DNA of 64,000 nt from Paenibacillus piri (GTDB taxonomy: Bacteria > Bacillota > Bacilli > Paenibacillales > NBRC-103111), in the NCBI RefSeq assembly GCF_004354045.1, contig NZ_SMRT01000004.1:248001-312000 (forward strand). The letters run 5' to 3'. A program made the translations under genes and the position numbers. The notes under the pieces were generated by a model. The model searched no databases. It had not been told where the DNA came from and was given only the letters and a program-made list of their open reading frames with translations. Every line of letters starts with the position of its first letter. Position 1 is the first letter of the stretch. This document shows, in pieces, positions 8,961-17,748 of this stretch.

Positions 8961-8985
8961 AAAAGTGGCTTAATCAGCCACTTTT
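8961..8985 (-). terminator. Terminator/attenuator between rny and ymdB
   Basis: Perfect 10-bp stem AAAAGTGGCT / AGCCACTTTT with a 5-nt loop, 14 bp after the rny stop. The T-stretch is contained in the stem arm. Confidence 0.75.
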
Positions 8986-8998
8986 CCCCATTGTACTA

Positions 8999-10546
8999 TT
9001 ATTTTGCATATTCGACTGCACGTGTCTCGCGAATGACGGTTACCTTGATATGACCCGGGTAATCCAATTCGCCTTCGATCTTCTTCGTTATGTCGCGTGC
9101 CAGGCGGAAAGCTTCCGTATCGTCCACCTTCTCAGGCTGAACCATGACGCGCACTTCACGACCTGCCTGGATCGCATACGACTTCTCGACGCCTTCGAAC
9201 GATTCCGAAATTTCTTCAAGCTTTTCCAGACGCTTGATGTACGTCTCAAGCGTTTCACGGCGCGCTCCCGGACGGGCTGCCGACAATGCGTCTGCCGCGC
9301 CGACCAGCATGGCAATGACCGATGTGGCTTCACAGTCGCCGTGATGCGATGCAATACTGTTAATGACGACAGGGTGCTCTTTGTATTTCTTGGCAATTTC
9401 GACGCCAATTTCAACGTGAGACCCTTCAACTTCATGATCCAATGCTTTACCGATATCATGCAGGAGACCGGCACGTTTCGCCAATGTCACGTCTTCCCCG
9501 AGCTCTCCCGCCATCAATCCGGTTAAGTAGGCGACTTCCATCGAATGCTTCAACACGTTTTGTCCATAGCTTGTTCTGAATTTAAGTCGGCCTAAAATTT
9601 TGATCAAATCCGGGTGCAATCCATGAACACCGGTTTCAAATGTTGCCTGTTCCCCGTATTCACGGATGCGCTCATCCACTTCCTTGCGGGATTTCTCGAC
9701 CATTTCTTCAATGCGAGCGGGATGAATACGTCCGTCTGCAACTAACTTCTCAAGCGAAGTGCGGGCAATCTCACGGCGAATCGGATCAAAACCGGACAAA
9801 ATGACGGCTTCAGGGGTATCGTCAATGATCAGATCGATTCCCGTCAATGTCTCCAAAGCTCTGATATTTCTTCCTTCGCGACCGATAATGCGGCCTTTCA
9901 TTTCTTCATTCGGCAGCGAAACTACGGAAACGGTCGTTTCGGCTACATGATCCGCAGCGCAACGTTGAATGGCGAGCGTAATAATCTCGCGCGCTTTCTT
10001 GTCGCCTTCTTCTTTAGCCTGCTGCTCGATTTCCTTAATCAACTGCGCCGTTTCATGCCGAACTTCTTGTTCCACGTTGCTCAGGATGATTTGTTTCGCA
10101 TCTTCCATCGTCAGAGCGGATATCCGCTCCAGTTCAGCAACCTGCTTTTTGTAAATTTCATCAATTTGCGATTGGGTTTCTTCAATTCTTTTCTCTTTGT
10201 TGGCGACCTGCTCTTCTTTCTTTTCTAGAGATTCCAATTTTTTATCCAGCGATTCCTCTTTTTGCAACAGACGTCTCTCTTGTCGTTGAGTTTCATTTCG
10301 ACGATCACGAATGTCTTTTTCAGCTTCGGTCCGGAGCTTGTGAATTTCATCCTTCGCTTCCAGAACCGCTTCTTTCCTTAGTGCTTCCGCCTCTTTAGTC
10401 GCGCTTTCCTTAATTTGCTGGGCGGCGTGTTCAGCACTCGAAATCTTCGCTTCTGCAATGGATTTGCGGATAAAATAACCAATCCCTAAGCAAAGTGCAC
10501 CAACAACGAGAACGATTAAAATCCAGATGACCGGATTGTCTAGCAT
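8999..10546 (-). CDS. rny: Ribonuclease Y
   Basis: Membrane-anchored endoribonuclease that starts decay of many mRNAs. The 515-residue order is classic: one N-terminal transmembrane helix ([19 protein letters not shown]), a long charged coiled coil to about residue 200, a KH domain with [10 protein letters not shown] near 215, and an HD domain with [10 protein letters not shown] near 365. I start at the ATG at 10546, with GGAGGTG 6 nt upstream; the GTG at 10555 lies inside that ribosome binding site. RicA, encoded 7.7 kb away, belongs to its specificity complex. A SigA promoter is seen at 10711-10740. The mRNA leader contains an AAAGTAAAA/TTTTACTTT hairpin near 10630-10656. Confidence 0.97.
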   Translation of the reverse strand: MLDNPVIWILIVLVVGALCLGIGYFIRKSIAEAKISSAEHAAQQIKESATKEAEALRKEAVLEAKDEIHKLRTEAEKDIRDRRNETQRQERRLLQKEESLDKKLESLEKKEEQVANKEKRIEETQSQIDEIYKKQVAELERISALTMEDAKQIILSNVEQEVRHETAQLIKEIEQQAKEEGDKKAREIITLAIQRCAADHVAETTVSVVSLPNEEMKGRIIGREGRNIRALETLTGIDLIIDDTPEAVILSGFDPIRREIARTSLEKLVADGRIHPARIEEMVEKSRKEVDERIREYGEQATFETGVHGLHPDLIKILGRLKFRTSYGQNVLKHSMEVAYLTGLMAGELGEDVTLAKRAGLLHDIGKALDHEVEGSHVEIGVEIAKKYKEHPVVINSIASHHGDCEATSVIAMLVGAADALSAARPGARRETLETYIKRLEKLEEISESFEGVEKSYAIQAGREVRVMVQPEKVDDTEAFRLARDITKKIEGELDYPGHIKVTVIRETRAVEYAK

Positions 10547-10710
10547 CCAGTTCACCTCCTCGTTGTTTCTCCAAGGGGTAAGCTTGGGACAGTATGGTTT
10601 TTAATCCGTTTTACAAGCGTAAGAATTTAAAGTAAAAATTGGCGATTTTACTTTTGCGAATTTTCCCGTTAAGCAATCAGGAAGATTCTTGTATAAAAAT
10701 ACATATGATT

Positions 10711-10740
10711 ATTTTATCTTTTGTCCGAGAAGCTTGTCAA
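10711..10740 (-). promoter_or_regulatory. SigA promoter of rny
   Basis: Perfect -35 TTGACA (10735-10740), 18-bp spacer, TAAAAT (10711-10716). It explains most of the 292-bp recX-rny gap; the leader is about 155 nt. Confidence 0.7.
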
Positions 10741-10838
10741 GGTGTCCGGCACAGAATTGGTTCGGTTACAGCTTACGGAAAGAGGTTTCCAAATAATCCC
10801 ATCAAATTAAATGGCATTAACAACTAAAATTAATGATG

Positions 10839-11546
10839 TTAATCATCAAAATCGGACTCCGCAAGCTCCTCCTCTTCCCAATCTCCCGCCGATCCGATTT
10901 GTTTCATTACTTTTGAAATGACCCCCGAGCTGTACCCTCTGCGCTGTAGAAAAGCAATCGCCTTTCTTTTGGCTTTGAGCACGTCTGCGGCCGCTTCCGT
11001 ACGATATTTTTTTAACGCGAGCTCCAGCGCGCTGCTGTATTCCGTATCTTCGTCGATCTGCTCGATCGCTTGGTTGATCTGCTCCGGCTTTACACCCTTT
11101 TGCTTCAGCTCCTGCTTAACCCAGTTGCGTCCCTTCTTTTGCGAGCCGATCCGCTGTTTGGCCAATTGCTCTGCAAATAACCGGTCATCGATATACTTCT
11201 CCCGCTTCAACCGTTCCAGCGTGTCTGTAATCAACCGCCCGTCGTATCCTTTTTGCTTCAGCCGGAAGGTCAACTCTTGCTCGGAGCGGAGTCTTGACGC
11301 AAGCAGCCTTACCGCGTCCAAATATGCGCGCTGCTTGTCCTCCGCTTGAGCGATCTCGTTCATCTCATTGCGGCTGACCTCCACACCTTTGACAAGCCGG
11401 TATTTAATCAGTATATCCTCATGGATGGAGCAGGCGAATTGTTCATCAATATACAGGTTGTACCGGTCTTTCGATCGCTTCTGCCGTTCGACCTTCGTTA
11501 TCGTTCCGGTTACGCTCCGCTCTTTCGTCTCATTCGTCGCTTTCAT
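10839..11546 (-). CDS. recX: Recombination regulator RecX
   Basis: 235-residue modulator that binds RecA filaments and tunes strand exchange. The RecX core repeats are seen in LASRLRSEQELTFRLKQKGY, LKREKYIDDRLFAEQLAKQR and IAFLQRRGYSSGVISKVMKQ. An N-terminal region of about 65 residues (ITKVERQKRSKDRYNLYIDE) is typical of Firmicute RecX. The C-terminus is acidic (DWEEEELAESDFDD). The start is taken at the ATG at 11546, after GAGTGG; the GTG at 11579 lacks a ribosome binding site. It lies directly downstream of recA beyond a modest terminator, so some SOS read-through into recX is likely, as described for other recA-recX pairs. Confidence 0.92.
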   Translation of the reverse strand: MKATNETKERSVTGTITKVERQKRSKDRYNLYIDEQFACSIHEDILIKYRLVKGVEVSRNEMNEIAQAEDKQRAYLDAVRLLASRLRSEQELTFRLKQKGYDGRLITDTLERLKREKYIDDRLFAEQLAKQRIGSQKKGRNWVKQELKQKGVKPEQINQAIEQIDEDTEYSSALELALKKYRTEAAADVLKAKRKAIAFLQRRGYSSGVISKVMKQIGSAGDWEEEELAESDFDD

Positions 11547-11595
11547 CTCGTTCCACTCATTATCCAAGTTGAATAACACCCCGATTATAAGGCAA

Positions 11596-11625
11596 AGGCA
11601 CCTTCTACCGATCGTAAAGGTGCCT
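11596..11625 (-). terminator. recA terminator (leaky, between recA and recX)
   Basis: Nine-base-pair stem AGGCACCTT / AAGGTGCCT with a 12-nt loop; the following tract TTGCCTTAT is T-rich but interrupted. Confidence 0.65.
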
Positions 11626-11635
11626 CTTAACCTGC

Positions 11636-12682
11636 TTATTCGATTGCCGCCAAATCTTCGTCTTCTTCGACCTCGTCGAGGTCGGAGCCGTTCGCTACGA
11701 TCAGATTGCTGTTCTCGCGTATTTTCTTCTCGATCACGTCAGCGATCTGCGGGTTCTCCTTCAGAAACTGCTTCGCATTCTCGCGGCCTTGTCCAAGACG
11801 GTCGTTGTCGAAGGAGTACCAAGCGCCGCTCTTCTGAACGATATCCATTTCCGAACCGATATCGATAATGCTGCCTTCCTTGGAAATGCCTTCTCCGTAC
11901 ATAATGTCAATTTCCGCTTGCTTAAATGGAGGCGCTACTTTATTCTTTACGACTTTGATACGCGTGCGGTTACCGACCATATCGTTGCCTTGCTTGATCG
12001 TTTCAATCCGACGCACATCGAGCCGGACGGTGGAATAAAACTTCAACGCCCGCCCGCCGGGAGTCGTCTCCGGATTGCCGAACATGACGCCGACTTTCTC
12101 GCGGAGCTGGTTAATGAAGATCGCGATGACCTTCGATTTATTGATGGCGCCGGAAAGCTTACGCAGCGCCTGTGACATGAGACGGGCCTGCAGACCGACG
12201 TGGGAGTCGCCCATCTCGCCCTCGATTTCCGCTTTCGGCACCAGCGCCGCAACCGAGTCGATGACGATAATATCGACGGCGCCGCTGCGGACGAGCGCTT
12301 CCGCGATCTCCAGCGCCTGCTCGCCCGTATCCGGCTGGGATAACAGCAGCTCGTCAATATTAATGCCCAGCTTGCTGGCATACAGCGGGTCCAACGCATG
12401 CTCGGCATCAATAAACGCAGCTTGTCCGCCCGCCTTCTGTACTTCGGCGATAGCATGCAGTGCCACCGTTGTTTTACCTGACGATTCCGGTCCGTATACT
12501 TCTATAATTCTGCCGCGCGGAAAACCGCCGATACCTAACGCAATATCGAGAGCCAATGAACCGCTAGGGATCGTTTCAACTTGCATATGGGTGGATTCAC
12601 CCAGCTTCATAATGGAGCCTTTCCCAAATTGCTTTTCAATTTGACGAAGGGCACTTTCCAATGCTGCACGCCGATCTGCCAA
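11636..12682 (-). CDS. recA: Recombinase RecA
   Basis: ATP-dependent strand-exchange protein and co-protease for LexA. 348 residues, the same length as in B. subtilis. Walker [10 protein letters not shown] near residue 65; the L1/L2 DNA-binding loops lie around [20 protein letters not shown] and [20 protein letters not shown]. The acidic C-tail is [14 protein letters not shown]. The start is TTG at 12682 (then GCAGATCGGCG, i.e. ADRRAALE), with AAGGAAG 8 nt upstream; the frame runs on to 12784 through promoter DNA and is not translated. SOS regulation is visible: SigA promoter at 12719-12747 and a LexA box at 12759-12772. Confidence 0.98.
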   Translation of the reverse strand: MADRRAALESALRQIEKQFGKGSIMKLGESTHMQVETIPSGSLALDIALGIGGFPRGRIIEVYGPESSGKTTVALHAIAEVQKAGGQAAFIDAEHALDPLYASKLGINIDELLLSQPDTGEQALEIAEALVRSGAVDIIVIDSVAALVPKAEIEGEMGDSHVGLQARLMSQALRKLSGAINKSKVIAIFINQLREKVGVMFGNPETTPGGRALKFYSTVRLDVRRIETIKQGNDMVGNRTRIKVVKNKVAPPFKQAEIDIMYGEGISKEGSIIDIGSEMDIVQKSGAWYSFDNDRLGQGRENAKQFLKENPQIADVIEKKIRENSNLIVANGSDLDEVEEDEDLAAIE

Positions 12683-12718
12683 AACAGTCACTTCCTTTTT
12701 TCGTATTTGGATAATTAC

Positions 12719-12747
12719 ATGATAACTGGTTTTGTTTGTGTTGCCAA
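12719..12747 (-). promoter_or_regulatory. SigA promoter of recA
   Basis: TTGGCA (12742-12747), 17-bp spacer, TATCAT (12719-12724), both 5/6 to consensus. It lies 11 bp downstream of the SOS box. Confidence 0.8.
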
Positions 12748-12758
12748 GCATTTTTTTA

Positions 12759-12772
12759 CGAACATACATTCG
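12759..12772 (-). promoter_or_regulatory. LexA (DinR) SOS box of recA
   Basis: CGAATGTATGTTCG on the minus strand matches the Gram-positive box CGAACNNNNGTTCG with one mismatch. The mismatch (CGAAT for CGAAC) is the one I recall in the B. subtilis recA box. It sits just upstream of the -35 element. Confidence 0.85.
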
Positions 12773-12791
12773 ATTCGATTTCAAAAGAAAA

Positions 12792-12823
12792 ACCGTAACA
12801 AAGTGGCCACGACTTGTTACGGT
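12792..12823 (-). terminator. Terminator of cinA
   Basis: Perfect 10-bp stem ACCGTAACAA / TTGTTACGGT with a T-rich run after it on the minus strand. It isolates recA from cinA transcription. Confidence 0.85.
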
Positions 12824-12898
12824 ACTTCCGTATATCTATTATATGACATCTCAGCCAACCATTTCAAGCTTAATTTTGAGGGATGAGCCACCCTGCTT

Positions 12899-14149
12899 TT
12901 ATTCAGTCCGGAGCAGCTTCCACAGCTGATACAAAGCGCTTTTGGCGGCGCGCCATTTGATCGAGGCCCGGTTTCCGGAAAGCTGCAGCCGTTCTACAAC
13001 CGTATCGCCCTGCTTGCGCGCAACTCCCACGTAAACGAGTCCGACCGGCTTGCCCTCCGACGAATCCGGACCGGCTACACCGGTGATGGACACCGCATAA
13101 TCGGAGCCGGCCTGCTCCCGCATCTGTTCGGCTAATTGGCGCGCCGTTTCGCTGCTGACGGCTCCGGGCGCATCCGGACCTTCAAGGACGTCCATAGGCA
13201 CGCCCAGCAGCTTGTGCTTCAATTCATTGGTGTAGCAGACGATGCCTCCCCGGTACACGGCGGAGCTGCCGGGAACGGAGGTGATCATATCGCTGAACAA
13301 GCCGCCCGTACAGCTCTCCGCAGCCGCCAGGAGCAGCTTGCGGCCACTCAGGATGCGGACGATCTCCTGCTCGAGCGTAACGTCCTCGGCCGCATATATA
13401 TGCTGCCCCAGCCTGCCGCGAATTTCGCGCTCGACCGGGTCGAGCTTAAGATCCGCCTCCGCTTGTGTTGCCGCCCGTGTGGTCAAACGGATCGCCACCT
13501 CGCCTTCTTTGGCGTAAGGAGCGATCGTCGGGTCGCTCTGGCGCTCGATCAAATCCAGCAGCTCGTGCTCCAGCGACGATTCGCCGATCCCGGCGAACTT
13601 GAGCATGCGCGAAAACAAGGGCTGCGCCTGATTCATTTTCGACGAAATCCACGCCGCCGCATACCGTTCGAACATCGGCTTCATTTCTTTCGGCGGGCCG
13701 GGCAGCAATATATAGCTGGTACCGTCCTGCGTCAGCGCCACGCCGACGGCAAGCCCGTTATCGTTCGCCAGCGGATCGCTGTTCTCCAGCATCAGCGCCT
13801 GTCTGCGATTGCTCTCTACCATATGTACTCCGCGCGTGCGGAACATCTCTTCGATCTTGTCCATGGACGGCTGGTGCATTACGATTTGCCGGCCAAGAGA
13901 AGCGGCCAGCGCATCTTTCGTCAAGTCGTCCTGCGTCGGTCCGAGACCGCCGGTGCATATAATCAGATCGGCCCGGCTTTTGGCCGTCTGCAGCGCATTC
14001 GTCAACCGCTCCGTATTATCCCCGACCACGGTCTGGTAATAAACCCCGACCCCCAAGTCCGCACAAGCCTGCGCCAAATATTGCGCGTTCGTATTCAGAA
14101 TTTGTCCCAGCAACAGCTCGGTGCCTACCGCTATGATCTCCGCTTTCAT
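12899..14149 (-). CDS. cinA: CinA family protein (competence/damage-inducible; NMN deamidase)
   Basis: 416 residues in two domains. The N-terminal MoeA/MogA-like COG1058 domain runs from MKAEIIAVGTELLLGQILN and contains TGGLGPTQDDLTKDALA. The C-terminal amidohydrolase domain has AAAESCTGGLFSDMITSVPG and TGVAGPDSSEGKPVGLVYVG. The family hydrolyses nicotinamide mononucleotide and ADP-ribose-type compounds; in naturally competent Firmicutes cinA is often co-expressed with recA. Here a strong terminator after cinA and a separate recA promoter argue against strict co-transcription. It starts with ATG at 14149 after AAGGAGATGGG. Confidence 0.94.
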   Translation of the reverse strand: MKAEIIAVGTELLLGQILNTNAQYLAQACADLGVGVYYQTVVGDNTERLTNALQTAKSRADLIICTGGLGPTQDDLTKDALAASLGRQIVMHQPSMDKIEEMFRTRGVHMVESNRRQALMLENSDPLANDNGLAVGVALTQDGTSYILLPGPPKEMKPMFERYAAAWISSKMNQAQPLFSRMLKFAGIGESSLEHELLDLIERQSDPTIAPYAKEGEVAIRLTTRAATQAEADLKLDPVEREIRGRLGQHIYAAEDVTLEQEIVRILSGRKLLLAAAESCTGGLFSDMITSVPGSSAVYRGGIVCYTNELKHKLLGVPMDVLEGPDAPGAVSSETARQLAEQMREQAGSDYAVSITGVAGPDSSEGKPVGLVYVGVARKQGDTVVERLQLSGNRASIKWRAAKSALYQLWKLLRTE

Positions 14150-14185
14150 CGTCCCATCCCCATCTCCTTATAAAATAAAACAAAA

Positions 14186-14206
14186 ACAATAGGATCATCC
14201 TACTGT
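14186..14206 (-). terminator. Terminator of rimO-pgsA
   Basis: Nine-pair stem ACAGTAGGA / TCCTATTGT (one wobble), 3-nt loop, then a T-rich run on the minus strand. It begins 3 bp after the pgsA stop. Confidence 0.8.
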
Positions 14207-14208
14207 TT

Positions 14209-14787
14209 TCATTCGTTAAAATTAATAACGTGCTTATTTTTAATAAAGTAATCGAAACCGGAATACAGCGTTATAATCGCCGCCACCCAGCTGGCAAACA
14301 TATCGAACCGGAAATTGATAAAGGCAAACGGAAAATTGTTGATCAGCAGCGCGATAATAGCGGTGATCTGCGCCGCCGTTTTCCATTTCCCCCACTTGCT
14401 GGCGGCAATCACATGCCCTTCCAGCAGAGCGATCTGACGCAGTCCGGTAACCGCAAACTCCCGGCTTATAATGACAATAACAATCCATGCCCCTACCTTC
14501 CCCATCTCCACGAGCGAGACGAGAACGGCGGACACCAGCAGCTTATCCGCCAGCGGATCGAGCAGCTTGCCCAAGTTGGTGACGAGCTTCCGCTTGCGGG
14601 CGATATAGCCGTCCAGGCTGTCCGTGCTGGCGGCTACGATAAAAATAAGCGCGGCAACGATCTGGTTGTAGGTGATGGTGAACTGCTCGACCCGTATATG
14701 CGGAAACTTCAGGTTGACCAGCAAAAAGAACATGATAATCGGAACTAGGAATATCCTCGCCAAGGTAATCCTGTTGGCCAGGTTCAT
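14209..14787 (-). CDS. pgsA: CDP-diacylglycerol--glycerol-3-phosphate 3-phosphatidyltransferase
   Basis: Membrane enzyme that makes phosphatidylglycerophosphate, the committed step to phosphatidylglycerol. 192 residues with several hydrophobic helices. The CDP-alcohol phosphotransferase signature D-x2-DG-x2-AR-x8-G-x3-D-x3-D is seen at DSLDGYIARKRK then LGKLLDPLADK, near residues 56-82. Its ATG overlaps the stop codon of rimO (ATGA), so the two are translationally coupled. A second CDP-lipid gene, cdsA, lies at 59 kb and supplies the substrate pathway. Confidence 0.96.
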   Translation of the reverse strand: MNLANRITLARIFLVPIIMFFLLVNLKFPHIRVEQFTITYNQIVAALIFIVAASTDSLDGYIARKRKLVTNLGKLLDPLADKLLVSAVLVSLVEMGKVGAWIVIVIISREFAVTGLRQIALLEGHVIAASKWGKWKTAAQITAIIALLINNFPFAFINFRFDMFASWVAAIITLYSGFDYFIKNKHVINFNE

Positions 14788-16112
14788 GCTACAACCTCCC
14801 CGGACAAATCAAACTCGAATGAATGGGTAATTCGGACTTTGGCCACTTCCCCAATTGCAAGCTGCGAGCCTGTTACAAATACTTCGCCGTCAATTTCCGG
14901 CGCGTCGAATTGCGATCTGCCGACATACACATCGTTGCGGCCGTCATACTTTTCGATCAGCACGTCGATCGTTTGTCCGATCCGGCTGCCGTTGCGCAAA
15001 TTGGAAATTTCCCTTTGAATTTCCATCAGCGTATTGGCGCGGAATTCCTTCACCTCGTCGGAAACCTGATCCGGCAGACGGGCGGCCGGTGTATCCTGCT
15101 CCTGCGAGTAGGCGAAGACGCCCAACCGGTCAAACTCGATTTCGCGGATAAATTGCTTCAGGTTTTCAAAGTCCTCCTCGGTTTCGCCGGGGAAACCGAC
15201 AATCAACGAAGTCCGCAGCGAAACGCCCGGAATGCGCTCGCGGATTTTGGCGATCAAGGCGCGTGCGTCCTGCTGCCGGCCGGGTCTCCTCATCCGCTTC
15301 AAAATACGGTCCTCGCTATGCTGCAGCGGCATATCGACGTATTTGCAAATTTTCGGATTGGCGGCGATCGTATCGATCAGCTCATCCGTGAAAAATCCCG
15401 GATAAGCGTAATGCAGGCGCACCCACTCGATTCCCGGAACCTCGGATACTTTGTTCAGCAGTGCCGGCAGCATGAAGCCGTCATACAGATCGGTGCCGTA
15501 ATTGGTGGAATCCTGCGCGATCAAGCTGATTTCGCGGACGCCCTGCGAAGCCAGCTGCTCGACTTCGGCAATGATCGATTCCATGCTTCTGCTGCGGAAT
15601 TTGCCGCGCATGATCGGAATGCTGCAGAACGTACAGGCATTGTCGCAGCCCTCGGCAATTTTGACATACGCCGTATAACGGGGAGTTGTAACCTGTCGCG
15701 GCAGCGATTGTTCATAATTGAATATAGGGTTGCCGACAAGCACCGGCTTCTTCCCGGCCAGCGCTTCGTCGATAATATCGTTGATTTTGTCAAAATCTCC
15801 GGTGCCTACGATGCCGTCGATTTCCGGCATTTCCTTCATCAGCTCTTCTTTATAGCGCTGCGTCAAGCAGCCGGACACGATCAGCGCTTTAAGCTGACCC
15901 GTTTGTTTCAAATCTGCCATATCGAGGATCGTATTTACCGATTCTTCCTTCGCCGCATCGATAAATCCGCATGTATTGACGATAATTACAGTCGCATCTT
16001 CCTTGTCGCTCACCAGTTCGTAGCCACGTCCAAAAACCAAACCGGACATAATTTCGGAGTCTACGAGGTTTTTCTCGCAGCCCAACGTAACTACCTTCAC
16101 TCTCTCTGTCAT
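14784..16112 (-). CDS. rimO: Ribosomal protein S12 methylthiotransferase RimO
   Basis: Radical-SAM enzyme of the MiaB family that methylthiolates the conserved aspartate of ribosomal protein S12. 442 residues. UPF0004 cysteines are in TLGCEKNLVDSE, VNTCGFIDAAKEES and VSGCLTQRY; the radical-SAM cluster is GCDNACTFCSIPIMRG; a TRAM domain ends the protein. GCEKN and NTCGFID identify RimO rather than MiaB, which is encoded at 1.4-2.8 kb. The start is the ATG at 16112 with GGAGGCAG 5 nt upstream; an in-frame start five codons earlier has no such site. Confidence 0.95.
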   Translation of the reverse strand: MTERVKVVTLGCEKNLVDSEIMSGLVFGRGYELVSDKEDATVIIVNTCGFIDAAKEESVNTILDMADLKQTGQLKALIVSGCLTQRYKEELMKEMPEIDGIVGTGDFDKINDIIDEALAGKKPVLVGNPIFNYEQSLPRQVTTPRYTAYVKIAEGCDNACTFCSIPIMRGKFRSRSMESIIAEVEQLASQGVREISLIAQDSTNYGTDLYDGFMLPALLNKVSEVPGIEWVRLHYAYPGFFTDELIDTIAANPKICKYVDMPLQHSEDRILKRMRRPGRQQDARALIAKIRERIPGVSLRTSLIVGFPGETEEDFENLKQFIREIEFDRLGVFAYSQEQDTPAARLPDQVSDEVKEFRANTLMEIQREISNLRNGSRIGQTIDVLIEKYDGRNDVYVGRSQFDAPEIDGEVFVTGSQLAIGEVAKVRITHSFEFDLSGEVVA

Positions 16113-16183
16113 GTAAACTGCCTCCAATATATAGACCTAACCTATTTTAGTATCAAGTATAATACAACGGAATGAACAGTGTC

Positions 16184-16229
16184 AAAAAAAGAACCTTTAC
16201 AGAAGCCGCTTCAGCCCTCCCGCAAAGGT
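16184..16229 (-). terminator. Terminator of yajQ
   Basis: ACCTTT / AAAGGT enclose a loop that itself holds paired GAAGC and GCTTC; seven T follow on the minus strand. Confidence 0.65.
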
Positions 16230-16254
16230 ACAGAGTACACACCGGTGTATTCGG

Positions 16255-16746
16255 TTAACGGAAATTCAAAAACTGCAAATCCAGAGGAATATCTTCCTTG
16301 CGGAGCAGCTGGATGATCTGCTGCAGATCGTCTTTGCTTTTGCCGGTTACTCTTATTTGGTCGCCTTGAATTTGGCTCTTCACCTTCAATTTGGAATCGC
16401 GGATCAAAATATTGATTTTTTTCGCGTTATCCTGATCGATCCCCTGCTTCAGCTTAATGCGCTGGCGCACGGTCTGGGAAGCGGCGGGCTCCACTTTGCC
16501 GTGATCGAGGTTTTTCAGCGATATGCCCCGTTTGGCCATTTTTGAGTATAAAATATCGAGTACGTTTTGCAGCTTGAATTCATCGTCGGATACGACGACC
16601 AGCTCATCCTTTTCTATCGAAAACTTGCTTTTGCTGTTTTTGAAATCAAACCGGTTGCCGATTTCTTTTTCAGCCTGGTTAATCGCATTTTTCAATTCCT
16701 GCATATCCATTTTCGATACGATATCGAACGAACTTTCCGAGCTCAT
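16255..16746 (-). CDS. yajQ: YajQ family nucleotide-binding protein (UPF0234)
   Basis: 163 residues, standard family length, with two ferredoxin-like (RRM-like) halves. It starts [20 protein letters not shown] and ends [10 protein letters not shown], both strong family signatures. Some proteobacterial YajQ proteins bind cyclic di-GMP and act as transcriptional co-regulators, but no such role is established in Firmicutes. The gene stands between two terminators (16798-16837 upstream, 16184-16229 downstream), so it has its own transcription unit, with a leader of only about 50 bp after the upstream hairpin. Confidence 0.93.
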   Translation of the reverse strand: MSSESSFDIVSKMDMQELKNAINQAEKEIGNRFDFKNSKSKFSIEKDELVVVSDDEFKLQNVLDILYSKMAKRGISLKNLDHGKVEPAASQTVRQRIKLKQGIDQDNAKKINILIRDSKLKVKSQIQGDQIRVTGKSKDDLQQIIQLLRKEDIPLDLQFLNFR

Positions 16747-16797
16747 GGGTTCACTTCCTTTTCATGCATGGCATAATTTCCTAATATCATAACATAA

Positions 16798-16837
16798 AAA
16801 GACACCTTGGGCCAATGGAGCGCCTTAGAGTGTCTTT
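16798..16837 (-). terminator. Terminator after the ymfM (rodZ-like) gene
   Basis: Eight-base-pair outer stem AAAGACAC / GTGTCTTT, followed by TTTATG on the minus strand, 15 bp after the stop. Confidence 0.75.
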
Positions 16838-16851
16838 GCTGCTGCTCGTTG

Positions 16852-17712
16852 TCAAGCTTTTTGCAATTCGATTTGAAACCGCTTCGGGTTAGGGGTATCG
16901 CCAACCGGGATGACCGTGCCGTTCACCGTCAATTCGATCGCATTGGAGCGGCCGACAATAAGAAAAGCTGAATTGGTCAGCTCCCACGATTGGGATTTGC
17001 CGCTGGCATACGTTCCCTGCTCGACCACCTCGCGGCTTTGTCCCAAAGAATCGATCTGAACCCAGCAGGCATCGCCTGTCACCTTCATTTGAATCGTCAG
17101 CTTGTCGGCGTTGGAGACGGCGTAGTAATCCGTCCCGCTCTGGCTTTTCGTCAGCTTAACCTCGGTTTTCGGGGCCGGGGGTGGCGGCGGAACGACAGGA
17201 TCCGTTTTCTTGTCGTTTATCGGCACAGCGGCAGTGCCGTTATTCGCATTCGCGGCCGCAGGATCCATCTTCTTGTCGGTGATCCGGTTCTGCTCATTGG
17301 CCGGCTTGACATCGTCCATATGATTCGGATAATTCATATTCAAATAATAATAAATAATCCCCAAAATGAGCACCACGAATGAAACCATCATAATATTCGA
17401 CGCCCATTTTCCGATCTTCTCGGTGTTGCGCCCCGATCGTTTACTGCGGATCGGTTCGATATTCTTTTCCGCTTCGGTTGCCGGGATTACGTTCTGGTAA
17501 AGCCTCAGCACCTCGTTGGGGTCCAAGCCGACCGCCTCGGAATAGCTCTTTATAAAAGCCCTGACATAAAAATTGCCGGGCAAAATTTTGTAATCGCCTT
17601 CTTCAATCGCTTCTAAATATCGCTTGCGAATTTTTGTCGCTTCCTCCAGGTCCTCCAGCGAAATTTTATTCTCCATCCGCGCTTTACGCAGCAGCTGGCC
17701 AAGTTCGGACAT
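16852..17712 (-). CDS. ymfM: RodZ-like cytoskeletal/HTH membrane protein (YmfM)
   Basis: 286 residues. The N-terminal helix-turn-helix (LGQLLRKARMENKISLEDLEE to about residue 75) is the HTH_25 domain that contacts MreB in RodZ proteins. One transmembrane segment follows at about 105-125 (IMMVSFVVLILGIIYYYLNM). Then comes an Asn/Pro-rich extracytoplasmic linker with VVPPPPPAPK, and a DUF4115 beta domain (WVQIDSLGQSREVVEQGTYA). It probably helps organise cell-wall elongation. The start is the ATG at 17712 after AGAGGTGAGAAC, eight codons inside the longest frame. It follows ymfK as in Bacillus and is closed by a terminator. Confidence 0.9.
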   Translation of the reverse strand: MSELGQLLRKARMENKISLEDLEEATKIRKRYLEAIEEGDYKILPGNFYVRAFIKSYSEAVGLDPNEVLRLYQNVIPATEAEKNIEPIRSKRSGRNTEKIGKWASNIMMVSFVVLILGIIYYYLNMNYPNHMDDVKPANEQNRITDKKMDPAAANANNGTAAVPINDKKTDPVVPPPPPAPKTEVKLTKSQSGTDYYAVSNADKLTIQMKVTGDACWVQIDSLGQSREVVEQGTYASGKSQSWELTNSAFLIVGRSNAIELTVNGTVIPVGDTPNPKRFQIELQKA

Positions 17713-17748
17713 GTTCTCACCTCTTTTCGACACCGTCCCGGTGCAATT

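Noticed and set aside
10630..10656. AAAGTAAAA/TTTTACTTT hairpin in the rny leader as a terminator
   Set aside because: It is AT-only, lacks a following T-run, and lies within the leader of an essential gene; noted under rny instead.
14823..16175. Long plus-strand open frame of 450 codons opposite rimO
   Set aside because: Antisense shadow of rimO, with no ribosome binding site and low-quality composition; similar long shadows lie opposite polC, infB and mlpA.
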